Below are positions 1 to 14,200 of a DNA stretch of 64,000 nucleotides, piece by piece. Within the stretch, counting starts at the first letter, position 1. Every line of letters starts with the position of its first letter. The stretch covers positions 30,263,176-30,327,175 of the forward strand of contig NC_135550.1 of the NCBI RefSeq assembly GCF_964340395.1. Reading direction: 5' to 3'. This DNA is from Glandiceps talaboti. Taxonomy: Eukaryota > Hemichordata > Enteropneusta > Spengelidae. The translations under genes and the position numbers were made by a program. Below the pieces are notes generated by a model, which did not search any database, had not been told where the DNA came from, and was given only the letters and a program-made list of their open reading frames with translations.

Positions 1-499
1 GAGATCATGTATAGCAAGTTACAGATGAAAAAGTAGCATAGAAAGGTTGCATAATGTAGAAAACCGTTGCACATATGACCTTCAAAACTAAGTCTTTCTA
101 AGATATTTGATAATAGAATGTGTAAGCGGACATTTCACAAATACAGGTATGGTCTCTATTCTCAACATGGTGACAGATGTATCACATCATTGACAACAAA
201 TCCATAAAAATATGTGAAAATTTTACAGAATGTCAAGATGACACTTAAAAGTGGAATTAAAATTGATATGTAAACAACTTTGCCTGTTATAAATGACATG
301 TCATGTGAACATGACAACGACAAACAAGTTAGGGGGCATCAGACTTTACTCAGGTGAAAGGTAGTAAATGTGTAACAAAAGATGTCTGATAGCCAATGAG
401 ATTAGTCTATTGTGAGACAAATTTACATAATTTACAATAGTGACTGGTATTGATCATGTAAAGCAAAGCTCGTCCATCACAGTGTAGTGGGTATGTAGG

Positions 500-777
500 A
501 CTGTACAACACATGTAGAAGTTGCTGCCGTCTCTCTGTCGCTCTCTTTGTTTTTCTTCTGCTTTGCTGGATGTTTATTGGACTCACGAATTGTTGTGTGG
601 TGAACTTGGAGGGATTTCTGACACAAACGTTTCCTATCTTCCTCTGGAATTATCCAAACATGCCGTTATGAGTCAACTCTGTTAATTCATGGATCTACCA
701 CTCGTGTCAAGTTGCTGTGTTCATGTTTTGTTTCAATCGGTGGATTATTTTGCTAATTTTTATTCTGGATTGTGGAG
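500..777 (+). promoter_or_regulatory. Possible 5' UTR / internal promoter region of short nesprin isoform
   Basis: This lies directly upstream of the putative start exon. It contains a pyrimidine-rich stretch (about 525-565) and no clear TATA box. It is supported only by position and by the stop codon just before the ATG. No transcription start can be fixed from sequence. Confidence 0.2.
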
Positions 778-831
778 ATGATGCTGACTAACAGGTCTCC
801 AAAACGAAGGAAACTGTTCCACAATGAAAGA
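778..831 (+). CDS. SYNE1: Nesprin exon 1: putative alternative first coding exon
   Basis: It encodes an 18-residue start ([18 protein letters not shown]) and ends at the donor AGA/GTAAGC in phase 0, which matches the phase-0 acceptor at 5833. An in-frame TAA at 754-756 lies before the tandem ATGs, so the reading frame opens here. The basic SPKRRK patch is notable. A real upstream acceptor cannot be excluded, because the T-rich stretch before position 777 ends in GAG. Short nesprin isoforms from internal promoters are known in vertebrates, and that is the inference here. Confidence 0.5.
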
Positions 832-3800
832 GTAAGCACCCCCTATCTTATACTTGATACTGTATGACATACCTGTATTAAGCCATGTAATCAGACCCTG
901 GCATGTGTTGTTGGCGGGGAGTCAATCTGTCCTGAAAGATATACGTGAGAATGTAAGCATGGACAAACACAAGTCTGACACATGTGCCGTCAGCATGGAT
1001 GTCAATCTTTTGTCATAAAAGCATGGTTTGGTATCATAGTAATATTAAATTTTAAACCAAACAACTAATCACAGAGATAATTTCAGCAGACCTCCACAAA
1101 GTTGCTATTTATAACTATTAGCTTACCACTTTGTTAAGAGATTCAGCAACGACTTTTTCAGTAGCTCAGATATTAAACCAATATTAATTGATAGCTGGTA
1201 TTCTATTCTAACATCTATACAGTTTGCATAGTAGTAGTACAACTAGGGAGCTTGTACCATGGTACGTACTTGTACCGATTCTCTTCATGTGATTTTTGAA
1301 ATTACAGCATTCAGTGTCTTTTTATAGACAGTTATATCAGTTAGGTGATGCTATTGTTCACATTGTAAACTTTGTTATCACAACATGGGTACCAACACGT
1401 ACATTATGTCAGACAGAGGTGTAATCAGAAACTGAAAAAAATCGGTTAATTTCAAACCTGCTTTCCAAGGTCACTTTATCTATAAAGAAATAAGTAGCAT
1501 GTTTCCATTATTTCTGGATAGTAAAGTATTCTTATGCAACACTCAGCAAAATACAACAGATTTGAATTCTGTACATTTCAGAATTATATGAACAGACCCG
1601 AAACCATTCATATTATTAAGTTATTTTTTGTACTAAACTTTGACCAGGGCTATGTTGATTTATGTATATCCTGTAAAGGTTTATTCTGTTAGGGTCTGAA
1701 AGACACACATGTTGGTAAAAGGCTATTAGCTCACCTGGGTTTCATTGAGTGAGTTTGGAGTTGAAACAACCACATTGATTGTTAAGACCTTGATAACATA
1801 TTTATGATTTGTTGTAGTCAGTTTGTACATTTTATAGCTCATTGTTCATCCAAGTGGTAAATTCTTATTGTTTGCTAATTATTGAGTTTTCAAAACTGAA
1901 AATAATATGGCTGAAAGACTGGGATGTTTTCCCTTGGGGGGGGGGGGGGGTGTAGGATTGAAAGTTTGAACTGTACGTGTGGGTTATGAATATCTACAAG
2001 AGTTTAATAGTAGCTATTGTTTTGTCCACCGTGTGTATCTGTCTTTCAGTCTATTCTCGTTATTCCTAATTGTTACTGCTGCCCGTTGTTCAACGTGTCA
2101 AAGCTGATGTTTTCACTTTTTCTAGTGTTGTTATGTAAGTGGATAAATGCACATGTTGGGGGAGTACTTTGAAAATGATTCATTTGTTAATGAATTGCAT
2201 ATAAATTAGATGACACACAGCTCACCACAATGTTTGCGACAATGGTCTTAAATAGTCATTTGGGTTTGTACCACTGTTGTGTTTTGTTCTGTGACTTTAC
2301 CATTTGTTTCCTTTGTAATTCAGTTAATTGTGTTCAGTGAAGTGGTTTCATTGTCTAGATCAAGAGAAACTCCAAATTAGATGACAGTATGATTAAAAAG
2401 AAATGAAACCAACACTGTCTACCCCTTCTTGTCTTCATATACAACTGTTCAAACTTTGAGATTTCACAAACAACTCTTATTTCTTTTTAAGGACTATTGT
2501 TCCGTCTCTTCACATAACTTTGCTTTGTGCTGTCCATTTATTAAATCTAGGCCAACAGCAGAAGTGATGATTGTGTTGCAAGTGCACATAGGCACTTTTA
2601 TAAACCGTAAAAGCTTTTAGAAAACACAACCTATTTTCACTGACCAACTGATGCCCAGTTGTCCATCAAGCAGTAAACTTTTGTTAGGTTTAGTTAGTTA
2701 CTGTTATATTCCAAACAAACTAATAAAAGAAGCATTGATATGTCAAATCACCTGATCTCTAAGGACACAACCTACGGACTACAAACCTTGCATAGTATTT
2801 GGATACTTGTTGTTGTAGCATAAAGCAGACATATATGGTATTGTCCATAGCCATAGCCATTTCAGTTGTTGTTTTTATAGGCATATTAACAAAACATCAT
2901 AGAACTGTTCTGTTGTGCTGTGTATTCTTTAAGATTGACAAACACAGGTGATAAAGTTAGTTTCTAGTTCTGGGTTCCTATAACCCAGTATACAGATGTT
3001 TTGTAAATGTTTCCCATCAGTTTCTGTAGCACTTCTGTTATCACGGTGACTTGTTAAACATAATTGAGTCAGTAGATAGTTCTGATAGTATGAAGGTGTC
3101 AATCAAGGTCATACTACAGTTATATGCAAAGAAAATCAAATATAGCAGGTAACCATGGTAACAAAGTGTTCATGTTTGCAATAAGAGAGGTACACTGTTA
3201 TCAGAGTTCTAGTATTACATTAAAAAAAGGTAACTACAGTCAAACACTGTGCTATTCCTGGACAATGGTTGGATAGACTATACTAATCCTTTGATTGCCA
3301 AAAAAAGACATCAAATCTTTACCATTCTCTAGAATTGACACATGCAAGGAAATCTAACTGGCTTTTCAATAGGTTCAATTTGATCATTAAGTTTGTCTAC
3401 TGCATCGTAGGAAGGTAAATGAAATTGTCCCACCTGGTGATTCCAACATACGGACATATTGTTAGTTAGTCATATTTTAGAACTACTGGCAAGCACAGTC
3501 AGTACCTGGTATTCCTGTCTGCAGTATACCATTTGTTACTATAGTAGTAGTATTTTAGCATGTAGCTCATAGGCACCTAAATGCAAACTAAAGTCATCTT
3601 ACTTTAAACTATTTACACCTTCATTATCAACACTTGGTTGCAAGAGTTTTGTTAATAGCTATATCATTATTTACAATATTGCAAGGAATGTCAAGTGCTG
3701 TAAAGTCTTTAAGTTGGCAAGTCAAATAAAACTGTTGCCATGATCCAAGTATCACAGAAGGAAAAGTGCAAAATCATTGAAACTGCCACTAATTTGAATT

Positions 3801-6800
3801 TCTTCCACTGGTTTGTGTAGTAACTAAGGCTGTAAAATTGTGGTATCCATGTCAACAAACTGTAAGGGCATTGCCAGAATACCTTGTCATGTGATAAATA
3901 CAGACAGAGGCCAACCTGTTTCTTTGTTCTCGCTATCAGTATTATTCACATCATCAAGATGAACTTGGTAATGACCTTGTGTTGTGATAATTTATTGTGA
4001 TAGATTGTATTTTAGTCTGTGGTCAAGGACTTGATAGGTATGGGCAGGTGGTGGTGGTGGTGTTTGTTCGGTTGTGTATCTGTATACCAGGGTCATACAC
4101 AGAATATTGTAAATAAGGACAAAGAAAACAACAGTGTTCAAACTCAGTTATGCTGCACACTGTTCTATCTTTAGGGTGGTAGATCTATTTATTGTAAGTA
4201 TGTTTATTGATATAAGTTAAAAGGCACAGAACAGATTAAAATTCTATCAATAAATAATAATATTTTTCACAAAGTGTAAAACATCACATACCATTCATCT
4301 ACTTTTAACACACTCTTGTATGTGAACACATAGGCGGGAATGTATTTATTCCAAAAGTCACAGATTTTCATTGCAAACTGAGATATGCACAGACAGATCC
4401 CATCTAATCATCTTAGCAGAAGGTATTTCTCATTGTTACTAATTATTACGCGGCCATTGTTGGACCAGTGGAATTTTGAAAGCATCTTTGTGAAGTGCGT
4501 TGAGGATACAAGTAATCCTTGAACCTATACAATAGCAATAGAGAGACAGACAAGTCCCCGGGCCCAACACCATCAATAATGCATAGCATGGATAAATATA
4601 GGGCTTTATATTATATTGGGGGCATTGATTGTGGCTTAGTGGATGTCAAAGGGTGTGTAATAGATTTGAATTGCATTCAAATTATCCCTATTGTAAAAAT
4701 ATCAGCATTTGTTTGGGTGCTTACACAGTTATATATGAAAAGTTATCAACTTCAATGCAGTCATAGATAAGGTTATGTCTGAAAAGGACAAGATTAGATA
4801 TCAAGGCAATGAAATGGTAAAGAATGCAAAAAAAATGAAGAAGGAAGCCTTATCATATCATCTTCAAAAGAATTCTTGTCAACTTAGAGGCTAAAAGCTC
4901 TCCTTGTGAGAAGTATGATAATAAGAAATAATTACATTTTTAAAAACTAAATACCTATAAGGAAATAGCTTTATTGTCATATTGATACTTTTGTCTACAA
5001 CCTGTGCTCTCCATAAAAAATCCATAAAGATTTAGTGATTAGTGATTAGTGATAAGTATAAGAAAATACTATTGTTATGTAAATTCATAATCTTGTGTTT
5101 TCAAAAAACTATTTGGGTGGAACTTAGCTTTATTCTGGAGTAGGTAAACCCTGTAAGATACTTGGTGTTGTTCAGCCCTATTCAGGGTTCTGATAGCGTG
5201 GCACGAATGTCTGTATCTATATCTTTAAATACACACTGGTAAACCCTAAAATGCAGTGTTGTGACTATATAAATGGTGTTGCTAAAGACAGAAAAGTCTA
5301 TATTGACAAATACATGATACGTCAGGTATTTCAGCTGTTACTGGATAAATGGGTATATGAATTAGAACACTGTGTGCTGTTGTGCGACAAATTATAAGGA
5401 AATGGAAGAAATGTTAAGCTTTTGAAAAATACATCAAAATAAAATAAAAATGATAGATGAGTATATTTGAATGATACTGATTGTTGGGTGACTCTCAGAC
5501 CACTATCTTTTTAGTGGTCTGAGAAGTCTGTCTATCAGGATATCACATCAGCAGGATATCTTTATTGACATACATGTTTTCAAGATAAGAAATGGTGACT
5601 AAGCAAGGTGACAAATTTCACCTGTTTATTAGATTTCCTACTTTCAAATAAGCCAGGAAATGGATATTTATGAAATGAGAAGGTTAAAGTTCACAAGGAA
5701 TAAATGGGGATCCCATTTCACTATAATGTATTCATTATAATGGTAACTTATTCTATTTTTAGTAAGCGTTGAGGTCATGTTCCAGCCTTCCTGGTAATAT
5801 TTTAACATATTATTAATATCATGTCTTGTTAGAAATTGGAGGAAGAGTTGTCAGCCCACCAGGCTCTACTCAAAGCTGTGGCCAGTCGTGCACAGAAGAT
5901 ACTTAGTCGAAAAGAAAATAAACATAGTGGTGAGGGCGATGAAGGTGATACAGACACAACAGATTTGAGGGCTAAGTGGGAAGAATTGTCCAATCAGGTT
6001 GCAGAAAGGAAACAGCTGCTGGAAGCCTCTTTGCAACACAGTCAACCTCAGGTACGTAATCTGTTTGTAATTGTAGCTGAATATTATCAGCTTTATATAT
6101 AAAACTATATTTTTAGGCCTAGAAATATTTATAGAATATGTGTAAGGTTTTTTGAACTGTGAAATATGCCAGGGCTGTGTTAAATCATTGACTGTTCTAT
6201 TATTGTATACATTACAATGATTAATGACAAATGGGTATGGCCAGTTCTCCGTGTAATCAAAATATTCACAATTATTTCATGTCAGATTGGGTTTAATACT
6301 GATATCTTAGTAATATTTCATTCAAAAACAATCAAATCTACACTGAATTATGTCCAAAATAAGCAAGTAAATATAACACAGTAATGACATCGGAACACCC
6401 AAGGTATGGCCTACAGATATAATTCGGACTTGAATAAACATAAATTATTCAAAATCAATGAAGGGAACTGAACTGTGGTGTGGGGCCATCAGCATGACTT
6501 TCATGATGTAGTCACTGTCCAATATCTGTATTTATATTGATATTTATATTTATTGTACAGATTTGTTTGCATTTAGGTCACTCATGATGGGATATGTATA
6601 TTAACCTTCAAATTGTTACGAGCATATTCATGACATTGTCAGTGGGTGGGATTGGATGATCCATATATTGAGTATGAAAACCTATAACCTATGTTGGACC
6701 ATCTTGGAATTCAATTTGATCATCATAGCTGTTTTTGTACTTAGCTGTGTGTTAGTCATAACATGGTAATAAGAACATAACTTATGATGTAAAGTCAGGG

Positions 6801-8211
6801 TGTGGTATTAAATTTCATGTGTAAGATTTATACATTGTATAACCATGAAATTATACAGACAAATAAATTCTGACATGATGATAAATAAGAGATGAAAGTT
6901 TGAATAATTCATTGAGGCCAACTAATAAAACTAACAGGGTATTTCTCTTCTTCTCTAACACAGTCATATTTCAATTTTGTTACGTTGATAAAAAGCTGTA
7001 AACCTAGGTATTTTCATTACTACAAAATTTTACGATTTCACAGTCTTCACCCAGGCTAGTTTTCAAAGACTGGTATATTACTGGTATATCATGTACATGT
7101 ACAAGAAGGCACTTTAGTCAATACCCATTTTTGTGTTTTTGGTTTTCCAGCAATAGTAGCGACAATAAATCATTAGTGGAAATGTCCAGGTTTAGAGCAG
7201 ATCGTCATCCATCTAAATGCCATTTTGTTTTTCCATACAAAGTTACCTGATGTATTATTGGAGGGTTGATAAGCAGAATTAGGGAGGGGGGGAGGGTTCA
7301 AATATTTACAATAAGTAATACCTTGCTACTAAACAAATGTTGTTGAAAGTGAAATTCATAAAAAACATAACCAGGATTATGAATAGAGTGAGTTTATTGA
7401 AATAATGATGGTATGGATAAATATGGCGTTATATTTTATATCATGGCTAATAATGATTGGCTGTGTTGTTTTGTTTAGTTTAATATTAAAATCATTGATG
7501 GCTATTCACCATTTAAACGTATATTGAAAGTAGAAAACCTAGGAAAATTAGCAGTATGAATTGTATACGGGATAGGAAATTGACTTTATCGACTTTTGTA
7601 CACAAGACTTCCTGTACATGTAGATTTATGTAGAGCTATGTCATTACAGGAATACTAATGATTTGATAAGGACAGATATCACCTTACAGTTCAGAGTTAA
7701 TGTATAACATGGATTTGAAAATATTACAATATTTATCTGTATTGCATGTTTGAGAATAAAAAATATAGGTAGAACCGTACAGATGTTACAGATTTTAGAT
7801 TTAACATTTTTATTTAGATTTGTGTATTTCAACTGCAGTTCATTTGATGGTTTTGAAATGTAGTTCACTGTATTTTTTCTCTCACATTATTGATTTTCCT
7901 GTGTCTAAATATTCTGTATTCTGTCCTGACTGTCACTGTTTGAGATTCCATCCAGTGATGTTGACAATCTGATAAATGCTGACAATCCATATATCTATCT
8001 TAAGTCAATAAACAAGTCTCTGTGGGATATATATTGATTTGTACTGAGGAAATGATATTATGACAGAAATTAGGTCATCGGTAAATAATCAAGCAAACAA
8101 TTATTTGATAATTTGGAAAATCTTAATTGAATATTTTATTGACACAAAGAAAATAATTGTTATTGATATGAAGTTGATATTGCCAGCCCTGTATTATTAT
8201 ATCATCCATAT

Positions 8212-8246
<35 letters not shown>

Positions 8247-11200
8247 TTAAGCCGTGTACACAAGAAGTGACATTGGCAAGGAAGTATACCAAAGCTAGTA
8301 ATTAGCACAAAAAACCGTGTACATTTCAGTCATTCCTATGTTTACATATGATACAGTGTGTTGTCTGTAATATAATAATTAATCCTTCAGATTATTTCAT
8401 CTCAGTCATTCCTCAAAGATTTAAATCATAAGTAAACATTTCTAAAATATGAGTATGGTCCAATATGTTGTCTATCATGATTGTCAACCCATCATACTAT
8501 TTATCAAAATATTTCTGAGTCATGAGTAAAAATATTGAGAAATGAATATACCTACCACAGTATGTTGTCTACAATTTAATTAATATAAAACAATTTGATA
8601 AACGCCAGTTGAATCATTATCCATCCAAAAGTTCGTAGATCGTGGGATCATTTTACAAAACAAGAAGTATTGATTTAACATACCTAAGTATGTTTGCTCA
8701 TTACAATTTACATCCACCATCACAACATCTATTTCCATGTGAAATATAGCCAACTACACTATCTGTCAATTCTTAATGAGATGGTGTACGTGATGTTTAT
8801 CACAGCATCACAGTATTACGTGACGTTTTACACGAAATCATCCATGAATGTACTTTAATTGAATTTGTCTCTACAGAGATAATTTTAGATCAATCTCAGA
8901 TGATAGATAAAGAAAACTCATTATATTACCGTGATGAGAGCAGGTCAGGACCGTAGCCGGAAAATTAATTTCCTACTAATGATTTTACTGATGATAAATA
9001 AATATATACTTACATTGTGTGAGCTAGGTGGGGTGATATAAAAGTCAATAGTCAACCATTCCTTTCTCTGTTTACATTCTCCTAGGAAATATACAAAGTA
9101 AACAACTTGATGTATAATTATTACAATGTCTATATTGTACAATTAAATGCACTTTGTGTTGGTACAGTTATATTGAAATGAAACGGTTAAATTCAAATGA
9201 CTTGCTTAATTCATCATTCTTGATTATTTTCTTTATAATTTCATAAAGCCAGAGGGGAACAGCTGAAATACACTCGATTTTATTTCAAGACCCAGCAAAA
9301 TAAATACATTACACTAATTGATTTGGTGTTTTGTCAGGTTTTGGTTTTTATTTTATGATGGTTTTTAAATGAAAGAGAATATCTAGTTCTTGAGATGACA
9401 ACACTTGTTCCTATCATTGTACATAGCCAGTGAGTGTGTTTGATTATGGTGGCTTTCATTTCATTCATGTAGGAATTTTCTACAAGCACACCCCTACAGC
9501 AGTACAAACCCCGTAGAATACTTTCATATGATTTACCAGCTGATGAAACCAGTACTGAAGATCTTAGAGGTATTCTATCAGGACTCAACCAATGCTGGGA
9601 GAAATTACAAACTCAGGTAAGACATCACTTTCAGTCTTGTAGGCTGGGGAAAGTTTTATTTCTAATAATGTATCAGTGCAAGACTCAAGCTGAGAGAAAG
9701 TATAAATGCTTGTAAAAATGGTGTGATGTTATAAGGCTTTCTAGCAAGACTCAACCATTGCTTGGAGATATTGCACAGATAGGTTTATTGATTATCAGTT
9801 TCAGAAATAGATCTGGAAAATTTTATCTGTGGATTTGTTATGAGATGTATTTGCAGGAATAACATATCACTTAGAACATAGACAATAGAGAAATTGTCTA
9901 TGCTTAAAATCTCTATTGTCTATGCTTAGAATAATAACAATTTCAGAGTAATCACAAAACTGTGTAAAGCTATATTATAGGAAGGTTCATGAGCAGTTAT
10001 CAAACATCTCACTATCACAAATTTCAAACTTGGCGAAAATAATTTGGTAGATCTTGAACTTACTTCCCACAAGGACTTAAAACAGGGGTTGAATATTTTA
10101 ATATATGATATAGACATGAAATGGCTGTTATTGGTTCACTGTAAATGAAGCTGTACCAGTCATCTTAAAAGTCAGACTCAGTTGTCATAGATGTTTATGT
10201 GTTCCTTTATTTTAAAACATATACTTGACATAAATAGCAATTTGTCATCTATATAACACACATCATTGCAAATATCAAGAAGCTGTACAATTTTATTTTC
10301 ACCTTCAAGGCATCCTTTTCCTATGATTTACCAAATTATAACGTACAGTCTAAGGAAATATGACATGTCTACTAGCATCCTCATCCTCATTGTACATCAA
10401 GCAATCTATGCTATTAATATGTTCTAGTTGTAGAGAACTATTAGAGATGTTGATTTCTGTAATCTCAATTTTTCTGTGAGGATGTTTAAAGACACATTGT
10501 GATATCCGTATCTACATTGTACAACAGGTGAAAGACAAACAAGATCGTCTGGATGAAGCCTTTGAGTTCCAGCAACAATATCAAGATGCCCTACATTCAG
10601 TGTCACAATGGCTAGACTCAGTACAAGTCAAATTATTCTCTACTGACTGGAGTAAAGATACAGAAGAACAACTAGCCGATCACGAGGTCAGTTTTCTCTC
10701 TCGATTGTCAGTGAATATGTTAGCGGTAATGAATTGGTCAAATCTACCCAGATTCTCCTGATAGGCTTTCCATCAAATCATTTCAGTCATCAAGTGTTGT
10801 AAAACCGTGGGAAAACTTGCACTATTGTCAGACATTGTTTACAAATACAGACTGAATTGGTGTGACTTTTTGTCCTGTTTCAGGTTGACCCTTTGTCATT
10901 ACAAGTTCATTTCCTGCTTGAAAAGAATACATGTTTACCAAAATTTAAATTTGAACAGGTTGTAACTGTCTTGTGTCAATTTATATAGTAACATGTCAGC
11001 TTGCTGTGATACTGGTAGATTCATGAATACTCACAACTTTTAGTTAATGACTTTCATAACCCACAAGGTACTGTAGTATATTTCTGGAAACAAAAATGTC
11101 GATTTACACAAAAATTTAATAAAGTGGAAGGGAAAAGGCAGTCATACTATCACAAAGTGTATGGAATGGAATATATCATTTCATTCACTGCATTAGCTCC

Positions 11201-14200
11201 TTTGTGTTATACTTGTATGAAATAATCACCACAGCAAAGTCATTTTACCAAATTGAATAGAATACTATATTAAAGTACCTTTAAAATTAAATTGAATTCG
11301 ATTGAAATACTGCAGTCAGCATAATTACATTACTATACCCCAAGGTACAAAGGAGCTACTTTGGGACCAGTTTTCTATTATAGTTTGATAGTTGGTTGCA
11401 TGGTTTTTGTACATATAGGATTTATACATTGAAAACATCAGATTGGTGAATTTGTTTTATGACATATACATTGTAGGATGCACAAAACAATTAATCTCAC
11501 TGTAGAAGAACAGAATATTAGGATGTCATAATATTTATAAGATTAACAATATCTGAAAATGGAAAATAGAAATTGAAAAGAGTGTGATGAATTTTGGATA
11601 TAAAGACATGAGTAAATGAAAGTATAGTACATGTAATATGATGACTTATAAAGTATTATTTGTATCATGGATGCCCATAGTACCTGTATGTCTGTGGAAA
11701 AAAAAAACTACTTCAGTCCCACGAAGTCTTTTGTAAATGCAATGGATAGAGCGTAGAAAATAGAAACTCCCATTCCATTGACATTCTGTCATCAACACCT
11801 GGGAATTGAGTTTTATTTATGTATGAGTAGTATAAAAAAAAACGTGAACAGAATGTCTGGGCTTTAGAATTACAAGGTGACATCAGGTCAGAGAGAGAGA
11901 GTGCAGTCAGCGATGTCGTCTTTTTAGTTGTTTTCATTTTTATGCCAATACAATTACTGACTTTGTTATAGGTACGTCCATTTTAGATCAGGTTGTCTTT
12001 TCTGTTTACAAATCCACAGCTGCTGTTGTTGTCATTATAGATACTAGTAACACTTTCCATCTTATGTAATAAAGGGTATTAATATTAATATGGTATTTAA
12101 CAATATATTGTTTTTGTTTTAATTAGTCAAAATGAATGGGTCCAGTCAATTAAAAAAATTCTCCATTTTGCATGACGAATTTTCTCATAAATGTGAAACG
12201 AAACCAAGTATGACTTTTTGTTAAAATTAATTTTAAACAAATTCCCCAGCTTTCAGTCTTATATGTCATAAAGATGGTGGTATTTTAATCTTTAAATTAA
12301 AACTTTTTGCGGAAATGACCTTTCCAAATAGATGTTGAATGGGCCATACATATACTTAAAATACACTGCAATGCCAATAATATCTATATTCTCAGAAACC
12401 TGTTCAATATTTCTATGACTGACTTTCACATTTCTATCATCAACAGGCTCTATGTACTGAGATTAGAAACTTCCAGGACCAAATAGCATTCATGAACGAA
12501 GCTTGCCAGCTGATCATAGCCGAGGCCGATACCAAAGACAGGGCTCTCATCAAACAGACCTTACAAGATCTGAATGATAGGCTTGCCACTTTGGAGACTG
12601 AGGCACAGGGCAAAGAACAGGACTTGGTGGAAAGGAACGTACAGTTCAAGGCCTACCAGGTATAGTTTGTCTACTGTTGGTCTCTAAAATGGAGATATGT
12701 TACGGTACATGTCGCTTAATCCTCAAACTTGGACCATAAAATGGTCTCCCAGTTTTGCAAACATCCAATCTGGGACTGGTTCCAGTTCCAATGTTGGACA
12801 ATGTAAATATATGTTTTTTGTCATGTGGTGATGCCGGGAAAGTACAGTCATATTCACCTTCCCATGCAGTTAATTCAAGTCATTTTCAACCTCCAATATT
12901 CCATCACTTCAATGATCCATCTATAAAATGGTCTAAGTCTTCTTTGTTTTGTCTGTTTTAGTATTGTCAATATTTCATACACATGTTGGCAATATTTAGA
13001 GTAACAACATTTAAAAAAATGTCATTTTCAAAATGTAGAGTTAGCTATATATATGACCTTTCAGTATCAGTTTGAGTGATCTCAACTTTGTTAGAAATAC
13101 ATCCAGAATTTATTTGATATTTGTACTGGATAAGGAATTGCTATTTATCTCATATCTGTTTGATCTGAATAAATGAAACATTGGTAAAGGTGAACAAAGA
13201 AGCTTTGTTGGAAATTGGTGATAGAACCACTCATTAATATTGTAATAGTAGAATGACAAATACCCTTGTCAACTACAAAGGGTAATACTATACTATTTTC
13301 ATGGTTATTTCTTATACCTTTGATGTGTTGATAGGATTAACTGGATTAATCGGATTTTCATCTTTTCCGATCGCTACAGTTTTCTAGGAAATTCAGAAAA
13401 TTATGTTTCAGTAATAGGATTAGGTATCTGAATAGAAAAGTCAAACGATGGAAAGTGAAAGAAATTGACATTTGTGTCTCATAAAGGGAAAATGTTTGTT
13501 ATGTTGTTTGACAAAGTTAGGTAGAAATTGAGATGCCATGTTGATGTTTGACATATGGTACCACATGATGTACTTTAGGCATTATGAGGATGAAAGAAAC
13601 ATTGTTATTGTACTTGTTGTGAAACATCCTAAGTTAATTTCAAGATAGATAAAAAAATCCTTGAAAATCCCATCACTATTGTAAAGTATGAATTTCCATG
13701 TTCTATACACTCCACAGATGGCTTATATCCTAAACCAGCATTGTTGGTAGCTACTGTAGTTTAGTTTAGTTCTGATCATTTCTTTCTCCATACTGTCTGT
13801 GTTGAAACATAGTCAGGTAGGAAGTGACTGTACCTCTATGGATAGAAGGACTTTTACTTTAGTTTCATATAGTATAGTAAACCTCAGACTGTTGCTTGCC
13901 CCCACTCTCTATTTTGACACTCAAACCACCAAAACTGAGGTTGAATAGTCAGGTACTGAAGTAGGATGTGATACTGGTATAGATAGAGCATGGATGTCTT
14001 AGTGATAAGACTGTATGATCCATGGATAGAACTCAGACCAGTGGTCAGTGGCTAGAGGAACTAGTTGAAATGGTCAATTAATCCTTCTATTGTGAAGACT
14101 GACACATTTCACAACTCATAATCACCATGATTAATTTCAATAGATGTATTCTTAATTAGCATCCTAGACAATCTTGTTTATGCATAGCGTTCAGGGTGTA

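Noticed and set aside
1-777. Possible upstream nesprin exon or calponin-homology domain
   Set aside because: No open stretch with splice signals and no actin-binding motif seen.
4519-4770. 83-residue plus-strand frame in intron 1
   Set aside because: Not in phase with flanking exons, no spectrin pattern, no recognisable signals.
9334-9588. 84-residue minus-strand frame
   Set aside because: Antisense shadow of nesprin exon 3.
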